This document shows, one piece after another, positions 17,631-25,044 of a stretch of 64,000 bases of DNA (within the stretch, counting starts at the first letter, position 1; the number at the start of each line of letters is the position of its first letter). This DNA is from Polyangium sp. y55x31 (GTDB lineage Bacteria > Myxococcota_A > Polyangia > Polyangiales > Polyangiaceae), in NCBI RefSeq assembly GCF_029946505.1, contig NZ_JARZHG010000002.1, forward strand, positions 124,001 to 188,000, read 5' to 3'. The translations under genes and the position numbers were made by a program. Below the pieces are notes generated by a model. It saw only the letters and a list, made by a program, of their open reading frames with translations. It had not been told where the DNA came from and searched no databases.

Positions 17631-18308
17631 CTAAGGCGCCTCGACCAGCTCCCGTAGCTGCCCGAGCTCCTGATCCACCCATTCGATCTGCTCGCCAAAG
17701 GCCGCCTCGGAGCACCCGGGCGGCCGCTGGATGGTGAACAGGAGCAGGCTCCCCGGGCCATGGGGCAATACACGCATCGGCATGCGCAGCTCTCCGCTCC
17801 CCGTATCCACGCAATGCCAGATCACGCGCCCCGCGGCGTCGGCCTCGTAACGCAAGCGCACGTCTCCCTGCGGGGAGCGCACGAGAAACCCCTCCCCCTC
17901 CTCGCGAATCTGCTGACAGAACCGCGTGGCCCAGCGAGGCAACAGGCGGATGTCCGCCGCCAGTCGGAACGCCTTCTCCCACGGAGCGCGCGTCATCGCC
18001 GTCGCCGTGTACTTTGTCTCGCCGGGCTCATGGCCGGGGAAATAACTCACCTCCAGGCGGTCGAGCAGCGCCCGGATACGCGGAAACCAGATGGCTCCGT
18101 GGGGCGAGCCGTTGTGGGCGGCGAGGGCGTCGCCGTCGCGATAACGATCGAGGACCACGTAACGCCCGGGGGCGCCGTCCCTGAACAACTCGAAGCTGAT
18201 GGTGCCCGGCTCATGGGCTCGAACCAGCGACGCGAATTCCCGGAGCGCCGCCTCGAATTCGACCTCGGCCCCCGCCCTCGTCTGCACGCGCTTGATGCCA
18301 CCGATCAT
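17631..18308 (-). CDS. ABM-type monooxygenase domain fused to an SRPBCC-like domain
   Basis: 225 residues. The first 100 resemble the antibiotic-biosynthesis-monooxygenase dimeric alpha-beta barrel (REFASLVRAHEPGTISFELF, YVVLDRYRDGDALAAHNGSP). The rest resembles a polyketide-cyclase/SRPBCC ligand-binding fold (AFRLAADIRLLPRWATRF, RLRYEADAAGRVIWHC). ABM domains can act as cofactor-free oxygenases on polyphenols or as heme-handling proteins; the fusion would suit a small aromatic or lipid ligand, but this is inference. The ATG at 18308 has GGAGGG close upstream. Its stop lies nine bases from the stop of the FHA gene; a short GCGCC/GGCGC hairpin at 17625-17639 sits between and may terminate both. 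Confidence 0.75.
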   Translation of the reverse strand: MIGGIKRVQTRAGAEVEFEAALREFASLVRAHEPGTISFELFRDGAPGRYVVLDRYRDGDALAAHNGSPHGAIWFPRIRALLDRLEVSYFPGHEPGETKYTATAMTRAPWEKAFRLAADIRLLPRWATRFCQQIREEGEGFLVRSPQGDVRLRYEADAAGRVIWHCVDTGSGELRMPMRVLPHGPGSLLLFTIQRPPGCSEAAFGEQIEWVDQELGQLRELVEAP

Positions 18309-18336
18309 ACGTCCCTCCTCTCGAACGCCGGGGAGT

Positions 18337-18552
18337 CTAAATGCCCATGGGCGGCCGGGCTTGAAGGATCTTGCGCGCGGACGGTCGTTCCAGGAGGCGG
18401 CGAACGGCGGAAGGGCTGCAGCCGAATTCGCGTCGGAATGCATTCGTGAAGTGACTGTGATCGGCGAAGCCGAGATCCAGGGCCAGCGCCGTCAGATCCC
18501 GCGCCCCACCGAGCAGGCGCCAAGACAAGATCTCCCGCGCGGAGAGCCGCAT
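18337..18552 (-). pseudogene. AraC-family regulator remnant (C-terminal helix-turn-helix only)
   Basis: 71 codons that end normally and match the end of AraC/XylS regulators: REILSWRLLGGARDLTALAL, then DLGFADHSHFTNAFRREFG and CSPSAVRRL. That is the second helix-turn-helix and the linker helix; the first helix-turn-helix and the whole ligand-binding half (roughly 200 residues) are missing. Upstream of the ATG the frame runs into sequence that is coding on the opposite strand. The gene therefore appears cut by a deletion near 18550 and is unlikely to make a working regulator. Lies 28 bases upstream of the ABM/SRPBCC gene. Confidence 0.75.
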
Positions 18553-19231
18553 CGACGCTTGTGACGACGCGCTCGACGCGTTCGTGGACGACGTCGCGGC
18601 CGCGCTGCTCTACGGCAACAACGATCGCACCTCGGCCGAGTTCCGGTCCTTCTTCGGTTCGAAGCAACCGCACGAGATCAAGCGCCCCATCCTGGGCGAG
18701 GAGCTCGAAACCGTGCGCGCGTGGATCCCGGTGCTCAAGAGCTCGTCGAAGCCGCTGCTCGTGGAGCTCGGCGCGCGGGGCGAGGCATTGGTCGAGAATG
18801 CGGACGCCGCGGTGGGAGCGCTCGGCGCCGCGCAGCAAGAGTTCCGGAGCTTCCGCCTGACGGGCGGATACAGCAAGCTCGTCGACGCCGTGAACACGGG
18901 CCGGAAGACGGTGCACGGCGAGCTCGGCAAGCTGCGGCATCAGCCCGAAGGAAAAGGGCTGCCGGCCGATTTCGCGGATGGATTCTTCCGCCACGAGACG
19001 CGCCGGAACAAGAAGCAGACCCTCGACGCCGTGCGCGCGAGGCTCTCCGCGCTGACGGCCGAGCTGGAGAAGGAGACGGCCACGCTGGCAGCGCTGGAGG
19101 CAAAGGCCAAGCGCGAGGAGGAGGCCGAGCAGGCGCGGAAAGCGCTGGAGGCGGAGCTGGCTGCCGCCGAGCAGGCACGCGCGGAGCTGGAGAAGAAGAC
19201 GGCGGAGATCAAGGCCAGGTTGAAGAAGTAG
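18542..19231 (+). pseudogene. 5'-truncated gene for a C-terminal coiled-coil protein
   Basis: The plus-strand frame reads IDACDDALDAFVDDVAAALL from about 18551, with protein-like sequence but no start codon until a GTG at 18584 inside a helix. About 225 codons follow: a helical body (SAEFRSFFG, GGYSKLVDAVNTGRKTVHGEL, ADGFFRHETRRNKK) and an 80-residue coiled coil of Glu/Lys/Ala heptads ending in KARLKK. The N-terminus seems lost where the frame meets the truncated AraC gene, which lies head to head. Expression from the GTG is possible, so the remnant could still make a protein. Its layout resembles the unknown protein at 7.2-7.9 kb. Confidence 0.6.
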
Positions 19232-19322
19232 AGGGCGGCGGGCGGGAGCGGCGTCTGCGGGACGAGGATCGCGTGGCCGGGGAAAGGGAGAGCGATGCGG
19301 CGGGTGAAAGACGTGTGCCTGG

Positions 19323-20756
19323 TCAGAGCGGCGTGCCCTGGGGATGCCAGAACTGGACGATGCCGTTGCGCATGACGCCATCCTCGGCGACGTCCGACAC
19401 CCCAGGCCCGTCGGTCCACACGAAGACGTCGAGGGTCGGCACGTACCGGAAGCGGCCCCAGGCTCCCTCGAGCGAGGTGGCGACGCCGATCGACCCGTGC
19501 GCATTCGCCGGCGCACGGCCGCCGTATGACTCGCGCGACCACGTCCAGGTGGCCGTGCGAAAATCGAGCGAGCTCGGGGTGAGCACGTGGGTGACCTTTT
19601 CCCCGAGGCCCTCGTAGAGGACGATGCGGTGTCGCTTGGAATCCCAGGCGGCGGAGACGTCGGTGCCGCCGTGCGGGAAGCCCGCCTCCCCGGGCGGCAG
19701 CGCGGGAACCTCGACCGCGGCCATCACCGGCGTGCCCGAGGCGAAATCGACGAGAATGGCAGCCATGCCCGCGTTCTCCGTGCCTCCTCCGGCGAACGCC
19801 AGCGCCGCCTTCGCCTCCGGGACGAAGAGCCAGGTGAAGTCGTAGACGGGGACGTAACCATTGTTCGGAGCGCCGTTCTCGACTTGAACGACCACCGACT
19901 CGAGCGGGCGCGGCACGGGCAGGGTGAGATCCTGATAGAATACCAGCGGTTGACCCTGGGTGAAGTACCACATCTTCCGGTTCACCGTGTCCTTCACGGC
20001 GACGCGCGAGCCGGACCCGACGCCCTCGGTCGCAGCGTCGGAGCGAGAGCGGGCCATTTGACCGTCGCCGAGGCTGAACGTCCATTGGCCCCACTTCGCG
20101 GGTTTGCCGGCCGTCTCGTCGAACTCGGCGTTTGGCACGAGGATCGAGCCGACGCTGGGCGCGCCGCCCTCGTCGGGCGCGAGATAGCTCGTCGACTGGT
20201 ACTGATGCGCGAGGACGATGATCCGGCTGCCGTTGTGGTCGTAGTCCAACCAGGCGGGATCGCGCTCGTCCTTCGCCGCGTCGTACGGGTGGCCGCCGTT
20301 CCAGTCGCCGGTGGGCGGCAGGTTGCGCTCGGCGCCGACCTGGCCCCATTTGCGCGTGGTCACGTCGAAGAAGTAGGAGATGCAGCCGATGTTGGCTCCG
20401 TGGCCGCCGCCGAAGAACGCGAGCGCGCCGTCCTTCGAGTAGCCGTCGGCCCAGAGGGCGCCGTTCCACGAGCCCACCATCCCGGCGAAGCTGTTTGCGC
20501 CGTAGAACCCGTTGTACCATTGGCCCGGCGCGGCGGCGCCGTGGTCGATGTCGACGTCGGTGGCGTCATTCTGGTTCACGTTCGTGATCATGCCCGGCTG
20601 CGGGAGCCACCAGTCGGGCTGCGGCGGCTCGCCGCCGTCGGGGACCTGGCCGCCATCCGGCCCGGGCTTGTCGTCGTCGGGCGCGCTCGGGGACGAGCAT
20701 CCCATGTGCAAAGCGACCAAGGTCAACCCGATGATGTGCGCAGCAGGTATTTTCAA
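19323..20756 (-). CDS. Kelch/beta-propeller-like secreted lipoprotein
   Basis: 477 residues with a lipobox (ALHMGC), a Pro/Asp/Gly linker (DDDKPGPDGGQVPDGGEPP) and a beta-rich body. The body has recurring GGG and Trp motifs typical of Kelch-like propellers: ALAFFGGGHGANIGC, FDVTTRKWGQVG, ALAFAGGGTENAGM, VLYEGLGEKVTHVL, FRYVPTLDVFVWTDG. The family of such proteins in these bacteria is uncharacterised; carbohydrate or protein binding at the cell surface is likely. The start is TTG at 20756, chosen because GGAGG stands six bases before it and the signal peptide begins there. Convergent with the truncated coiled-coil gene. Confidence 0.82.
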   Translation of the reverse strand: MKIPAAHIIGLTLVALHMGCSSPSAPDDDKPGPDGGQVPDGGEPPQPDWWLPQPGMITNVNQNDATDVDIDHGAAAPGQWYNGFYGANSFAGMVGSWNGALWADGYSKDGALAFFGGGHGANIGCISYFFDVTTRKWGQVGAERNLPPTGDWNGGHPYDAAKDERDPAWLDYDHNGSRIIVLAHQYQSTSYLAPDEGGAPSVGSILVPNAEFDETAGKPAKWGQWTFSLGDGQMARSRSDAATEGVGSGSRVAVKDTVNRKMWYFTQGQPLVFYQDLTLPVPRPLESVVVQVENGAPNNGYVPVYDFTWLFVPEAKAALAFAGGGTENAGMAAILVDFASGTPVMAAVEVPALPPGEAGFPHGGTDVSAAWDSKRHRIVLYEGLGEKVTHVLTPSSLDFRTATWTWSRESYGGRAPANAHGSIGVATSLEGAWGRFRYVPTLDVFVWTDGPGVSDVAEDGVMRNGIVQFWHPQGTPL

Positions 20757-20780
20757 GCGAGTCCTCCGGCGGGATGCGTA

Positions 20781-21360
20781 TCACCAATGGGATATGGAGC
20801 TCAAGCGAACACGTGGCGACCCCGCGTTCGAATTGTGCCATCTCCCCGCCCCCTTCTCCCGCACCCGCACCTCCACCACGCTCGTGGCGACCTCGCCGCC
20901 GCCCGCGGCGGAGGCCTTGATCGCATACCCTCCAGGCGCCACCGGGGCCTTCACCTTGAATACCGCCCGCCCGCCGGAATACGAACGCACGACTCGGTAG
21001 AGAACCGTCTCCTCAGGTCGATGCCGCTCGTAGCGGTCGCCGTCGCCATGCAGTGCAGAAAGCGAACCTTTCGTTTGGCATGTAGCGAACACACCCATTG
21101 GCGAAGTTGTACCTCCGGCAATACCTCCTCGGTCAGATGCACAGCACCATCGCTCATCCGCCGTCCGAGGCATGATGGACAGAACCCACGTCGCTTGCAC
21201 GAAAATGCGACCAGTCGCTCGAATCCGCCCCCTTCGCATTCCCCGCGCATGAAGCCGTATTCGAGAATCCCGCAGCGCAGATACTCCTCGACCTCGCGCA
21301 CGACGAATCGCGGCAAACTCCCAATCGGCTCCACGCGCTCCCGAAACGAGTCCCAATGGC
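20781..21360 (-). mobile_element. Degraded and shuffled IS91-type transposase fragments
   Basis: Reading leftwards, 21334-21083 encodes the zinc-binding N-terminal region of IS91-like transposases: LPRFVVREVEEYLRCGILEY, FSCKRRGFCPSCLGRRM and EVQLRQWV. In place of the catalytic domain, the next piece (about 21050-20990, another frame) encodes the extreme N-terminus of the same family, YERHRPEETVLYRVVR, which should come first. It then runs into an unrelated beta-rich segment (GRAVFKVKAPVAPGGYAIKA) that stops at 20781. The order is therefore permuted, catalytic motifs are absent and the element is dead. It fills the gap upstream of the Kelch-like lipoprotein. Confidence 0.72.
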
Positions 21361-21393
21361 GCGCGCGATGGGGACGCGCGTGGGGCCTTCCTT

Positions 21394-21585
21394 TTGGCTT
21401 TGGCCGTGCTCCTACGGGGCGAGGTCACGGCAGCGGCGGCAGGCGACCTCGATGCCGCGGCCGTTGCCCACGAGGCAGCGGCACAGCTCTTTGGACTGGT
21501 CACCGAAAGCGATGCCACCAGCGCGGCTCGCACGGCCCATGAGGCCGTGGGCAAACTTCTTCGGGCGATGAGGCGGCACAGGTAG
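21394..21585 (+). other. Possible gene fragment beside the transposase debris
   Basis: A 63-codon frame reading LAVLLRGEVTAAAAGDLDAA, then AHEAVGKLLRA, with good high-GC codon bias and an Ala-rich helical appearance. It resembles the C-terminal tail of small helical proteins rather than a whole gene, and it abuts the transposase remnants. No ribosome site was seen. It may equally be chance. Confidence 0.25.
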
Positions 21586-21676
21586 GTGCCGGGCCCCCTT
21601 GGATGCGGGGCCCGATTCGAGACACGAGCGCCAAATTGAGCTGGTACTTCAGGATATTCTGATCCAGACCTGGCCG

Positions 21677-22090
21677 ATGCCGACGCCCCCGCCCGAAGGT
21701 ACGCCGCCCGACGTGAAGCCTCTCCCGAAGCCGGTTCAGTACGCGATCCTCGCGGTGATGCTCGCCATCGCGGGGGGCGTGGTATGGCTCATACGCCCGT
21801 CGACGAAGCCGTGCACGGTGAAAGAGACCTTCCACAACGACGACATCTGCATCGTGACCGGAAGCGTGAAGGCGATCGACGAGGTGAACAAGGCCCTCAA
21901 CGCCAAGCAGCTCGGCTCCGTCGACCTCGACGAGGTGGAGCTGACGGACCCTTCGGGCTCGCGAGCGGTCTATTTCGATCCCCAGAAGCTCGATCTGCAC
22001 GGCCGCACGACCGTGAAGGTGACCGGACGGGAAGTGCCGGAGCGCAGGATGCCGGGCGTCATGCGGTTCGTGGTGGAGAAGGTCGAATAG
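21677..22090 (+). CDS. Small single-pass membrane protein of unknown function
   Basis: 137 residues from the ATG at 21677: a Pro-rich cytoplasmic head (MPTPPPEGTPPDVKPLPKP), one membrane helix (about residues 20-38), then a roughly 95-residue extracytoplasmic domain. That domain is rich in short beta strands (ICIVTGSVKAIDEVNKAL, DEVELTDPSGSRAVYF, TTVKVTGREV) and may be a small barrel, for example OB-like. The start is not fixed by a strong ribosome site; an in-frame TTG at 21599 would lengthen it by 26 residues. No family recognised. Confidence 0.62.
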   Translation: MPTPPPEGTPPDVKPLPKPVQYAILAVMLAIAGGVVWLIRPSTKPCTVKETFHNDDICIVTGSVKAIDEVNKALNAKQLGSVDLDEVELTDPSGSRAVYFDPQKLDLHGRTTVKVTGREVPERRMPGVMRFVVEKVE

Positions 22091-22136
22091 TCGTCGCGTG
22101 GACCGGCTTGCCGCTTCCGCTCCCGCTTCCGGGCGC

Positions 22137-22808
22137 TCAGCCCTTGCGGTGGGCGAGCGTCTTCGTGCCGATGGCGAACGCAATGGTGACGGTCGACTCT
22201 TTGACCGTGCGCACAGTTCCCGAGCCGAACACGCGATGCGCGACGACTTCCCCCACGGTGTAGGTGTCCTCGATCCGATAGGGACGACCTTCGAGCGTCG
22301 CGACGTCGTGGGAATTCCGTCTGGCTCTTCGAAGCTCCTCTTCCACTTCCTCCGCAGAGAGCCCGGTGCCCCAGCCGAAGTCGAGCAGCAGCGTCGTGGC
22401 GGTCAGTTCCTGGCGCCGCACTCGTTTCTCCGCGCTCTTGAGTTCTTTCCGGGTGAAGGGGACGAAGTTGTCGCTCATCCATTCCAGCTCGGTCGTGTCT
22501 GCGAAGAGCCAACCCTCAGCGAAGTGGGTTGTCAGCCACGCGTAGACCCGGGCCGTCAGGCCGTCTCCTTCGAGCCTGATTTTCGCGCGCTTCATCCGCT
22601 CTGCGAACCGCGCGAGCGCGGCGGGTGCTTCCGCGAGGAAATAGGACGTCGTGGTGGGCTTGCAGGCGTCCGGCACCGGACAGTCGTTGCCGGTACGGAA
22701 GTCCGAGGGCCCGAAAAGGTCGCACCACGCGTCCGGAAGGCTGTAGCTCGCGCTGACCTCGTGATCCGACCGTCCCTGAAGGCACCGAAGATAGGCTCGG
22801 TTCGCCAT
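22137..22808 (-). CDS. Unknown protein with a C-terminal small beta-barrel (CarD/DUF3553-like) tail
   Basis: 223 residues from the ATG at 22808. The body (1-180) is unrecognised and contains four early cysteines (CLQG, WCDLF, DCPVPDAC), which could bind a metal. The tail (YTVGEVVAHRVFGSGTV, then STVTIAF, then KTLAH) has the pattern of the small SH3-like barrel found in CarD, UvrD C-termini and DUF3553 proteins: V-x-H-x-x-F-G-x-G-x-V followed by a strand and a K-x-L/F-x-x ending. Those barrels bind RNA polymerase or nucleic acid. A DNA- or polymerase-related role is a reasonable guess only. Confidence 0.65.
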   Translation of the reverse strand: MANRAYLRCLQGRSDHEVSASYSLPDAWCDLFGPSDFRTGNDCPVPDACKPTTTSYFLAEAPAALARFAERMKRAKIRLEGDGLTARVYAWLTTHFAEGWLFADTTELEWMSDNFVPFTRKELKSAEKRVRRQELTATTLLLDFGWGTGLSAEEVEEELRRARRNSHDVATLEGRPYRIEDTYTVGEVVAHRVFGSGTVRTVKESTVTIAFAIGTKTLAHRKG

Positions 22809-22990
22809 GATGTGTGCGCGAGATTATGCTGCGCCCAGAAGCGAGTCAACACGGCCCTCAAAGCATGTGAGCAGAGGGCATGACAGGCTCGCCCGAGGGT
22901 AACGCGAGCCAGCGGCGGGGCTCAACCCTTCACGGTGCAATGCCAAGAACGGTAAACAGATTTCGCTTGCCGCTTGCCGCCCCCTCCCCC

Positions 22991-24355
22991 CTACCGCGGC
23001 ATTTCCACGACGAACCGCGCCCCCCGCCCCTCCTTCGGCGCGAGATACACCTTCCCCCCGTGCCGCCGCGCGATCTCCCGCACGATCGACAAACCCAAGC
23101 CCGCCCCCTGCCCTTGCTTCGCCTTCGCTCCCCGGAAAAACGGCTCGAAGATATGCTCCGCTTCCTCGGGCCGGACCCCCTCGCCCTCGTCCTCCACCGA
23201 GATCCGCCACCCCTCCCCCGCCGCCTCGATCCCCACCGAAATCGTCGTCCCCCGCGGCGCGTGCGCCATCGCGTTCGACAGCAAATTGTCGATCGCTTGC
23301 CGCGCCGTCTGCGCCTCGAACGCCGCCTGTGCCTCCTCCGGCAGCGATAACGAGATCCTCACCCCGCGCGCCTCCGCCTCCCCTTCACACGCCTCCGCGG
23401 CTTCCCGCACCACGGCCGCCAGATCCCCGGCCTTCGCCTCCCACGTCACCTTCCCGAGCGCCGCGAGATCGAGCAGCCGCGCGGCCAGGTTCGACAATCG
23501 CGTCACCTCGCCGCGCGCCTCGGAGAGCGCCTCCCGGAGCTCCTCCGCGCTCCGCTCCTTGCGCAAGGCGAGATCCATCTCGGTCCGCATCAATCCGAGC
23601 GGCGTCCGCAATTCGTGCGCCGCATTCGCGATCAGCCGCTCCTGCGCGTCCCGCGCCGCCCGCAATCGCTCCATGGCCTCCGCCAGCGCCACACGCAAAT
23701 CCGCGATCTCGTCGCCCGTCGGATCCGGGGGCAGGCGCCACGCGAGCGCGCCGCCGCGGAGCTCGGGGAGCTGCGCCGTCATGTCGCCGATGCGCCGGCT
23801 CATCCGGCCCGCTTGCACCCATTGCAAGAAAAACAGGAGCGCCGCCGCCACGGCCACGAGCCCGAGCGTTGCTTGCCAGTAAAGCCGCATCGTCGCGTCG
23901 ATCTCCGCGAGCGAGCTCTGCAGCGTGAGCACGTACGGCTCGCCCCACGGCGCGCGCACGGCCACCACGAGCGAACGTATCCAGCGCCCGTCGGACGACC
24001 GCTGCGTCGAGAGGCGCGGCCCCTCGGAACCCACGTCGGCCGCCGGCCGATCGGGTATCCAGCCATTCTCGGGGAAATACGAGACGAGCTTGCCCGTCCC
24101 GTCGTAGAGCCCCGCCATCGGCACGAACGAGCGCACGTCGTCCGCGAGCGGCGATTTTCCGAGGTGCACGTGCGGCGCGCCCGTCGGACCGTCGAAGAGG
24201 CTCACGCTCTCCACCGCCGCCTGCGCGAGCAGCGCCCGATCCAGCGCGCCGAGCAAGCTGCCGCGGAACACCACGCCCGCCACGACCACCGCGAGCACGA
24301 GCACGAGCGACGGCAGCGCCGCGCCAAAAAGGACGAGCCGCGCCCGTACCCTCAC
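22991..24355 (-). CDS. czcS: Heavy-metal sensor histidine kinase CzcS/CusS-like
   Basis: 454 residues. Membrane helix 1 (about 6-30), a periplasmic sensor (about 31-158) with a possible metal-binding H62-x-H64, membrane helix 2 (about 159-180), HAMP, HisKA with H247 in AHELRTPL, and an ATPase domain with NLLSNAMAHAP, DEGEGV and GAGLGLSI. It should sense periplasmic metal and phosphorylate the regulator encoded just upstream. The GTG at 24355 overlaps that gene's stop as GTGA. Last gene of the czcCBARS operon. Metal identity is inferred from the pump signature, not from the sensor. Confidence 0.9.
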   Translation of the reverse strand: MRVRARLVLFGAALPSLVLVLAVVVAGVVFRGSLLGALDRALLAQAAVESVSLFDGPTGAPHVHLGKSPLADDVRSFVPMAGLYDGTGKLVSYFPENGWIPDRPAADVGSEGPRLSTQRSSDGRWIRSLVVAVRAPWGEPYVLTLQSSLAEIDATMRLYWQATLGLVAVAAALLFFLQWVQAGRMSRRIGDMTAQLPELRGGALAWRLPPDPTGDEIADLRVALAEAMERLRAARDAQERLIANAAHELRTPLGLMRTEMDLALRKERSAEELREALSEARGEVTRLSNLAARLLDLAALGKVTWEAKAGDLAAVVREAAEACEGEAEARGVRISLSLPEEAQAAFEAQTARQAIDNLLSNAMAHAPRGTTISVGIEAAGEGWRISVEDEGEGVRPEEAEHIFEPFFRGAKAKQGQGAGLGLSIVREIARRHGGKVYLAPKEGRGARFVVEMPR

Positions 24356-25044
24356 GATTCCCTCCTCGGCGGCTTCGCGACCACGAGCCGATATCCCACG
24401 CCGCGCACGGCCTGGATCGTCACGTTGTCCCCGCAAAGGCTCCGGAGCTTGTTCCGCAGATACCCCACGTAAACATCGACCACGTTCGGCGCCCCGTCGA
24501 ACCCCGTCCCCCACACCGTGCCGAGCAGCTCCGTCCGCGTCAGCGCCTCCCCCACGTGCCCCGCGAGCTCCGACAGCAGCGCATATTCCCGCGCCGTCAG
24601 GCTCTCCTCGACGCCGTCCCGCGTGATGACCCGCCGCCGCGCGTCCAGCGTGATCGGCCCGAGCCGCGTCAATGCCTCGTGCCCCGCGCCGCGCCGGTGC
24701 AGCGCCTCGAGCCGCGCCACGAGCTCCTCGAAATCGAAAGGTTTGACCAGGTAATCGTCCGCGCCGGCCCGCAGGCCCGTCACGCGCTCGCCCACCGTCC
24801 CGCGCGCCGTGAGCAAGAGGACCGGCGTCTTGAGCCCACGCTCCCTCCATCGCCGCAGGAGCGAGACGCCATCCATGCCCGGCAGCGACCAGTCGAGGAT
24901 GATGACGTCGTAGACGACCCCGAGGCCCTGCTCGAGCGCCTCCGTGCCGCTCGCCGCGAGGTCCACCTGATGGCCCTCCTCGCGGAGGCCTCGCTCGAGC
25001 AGGCGGGCCATCTTGGCCTCGTCCTCCACCACGAAGAGCTTCAC
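24352..25044 (-). CDS. czcR: OmpR-family response regulator of the metal efflux operon
   Basis: 230 residues: receiver domain with phospho-acceptor D51 (VIILDWSLPGMDG), TARG and K in YLVKPFDF, then a winged-helix OmpR-type domain (LTAREYALLSELAGHVGEAL, VVDVYVGYLRNKL, IQAVRGVGYRLV). It should bind direct repeats with about 10-11 base period; such a site lies at 30521-30551 in front of the operon. The GTG at 25044 overlaps the czcA stop as GTGA. Placing the regulator behind the pump means pump and regulator are induced together, a positive autoregulatory loop. Confidence 0.92.
   Translation of the reverse strand: MKLFVVEDEAKMARLLERGLREEGHQVDLAASGTEALEQGLGVVYDVIILDWSLPGMDGVSLLRRWRERGLKTPVLLLTARGTVGERVTGLRAGADDYLVKPFDFEELVARLEALHRRGAGHEALTRLGPITLDARRRVITRDGVEESLTAREYALLSELAGHVGEALTRTELLGTVWGTGFDGAPNVVDVYVGYLRNKLRSLCGDNVTIQAVRGVGYRLVVAKPPRRES

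Noticed and set aside
14719-17982. Minus-strand frame of 1087 codons across the FHA gene
   Set aside because: It overlaps the FHA protein and part of the epoxide-hydrolase gene in another frame; composition is Arg/Gly/His-rich with no domain.
22870-22990. tRNA or small RNA gene in the gap upstream of nothing obvious
   Set aside because: No cloverleaf, hairpin or promoter could be made out by eye.
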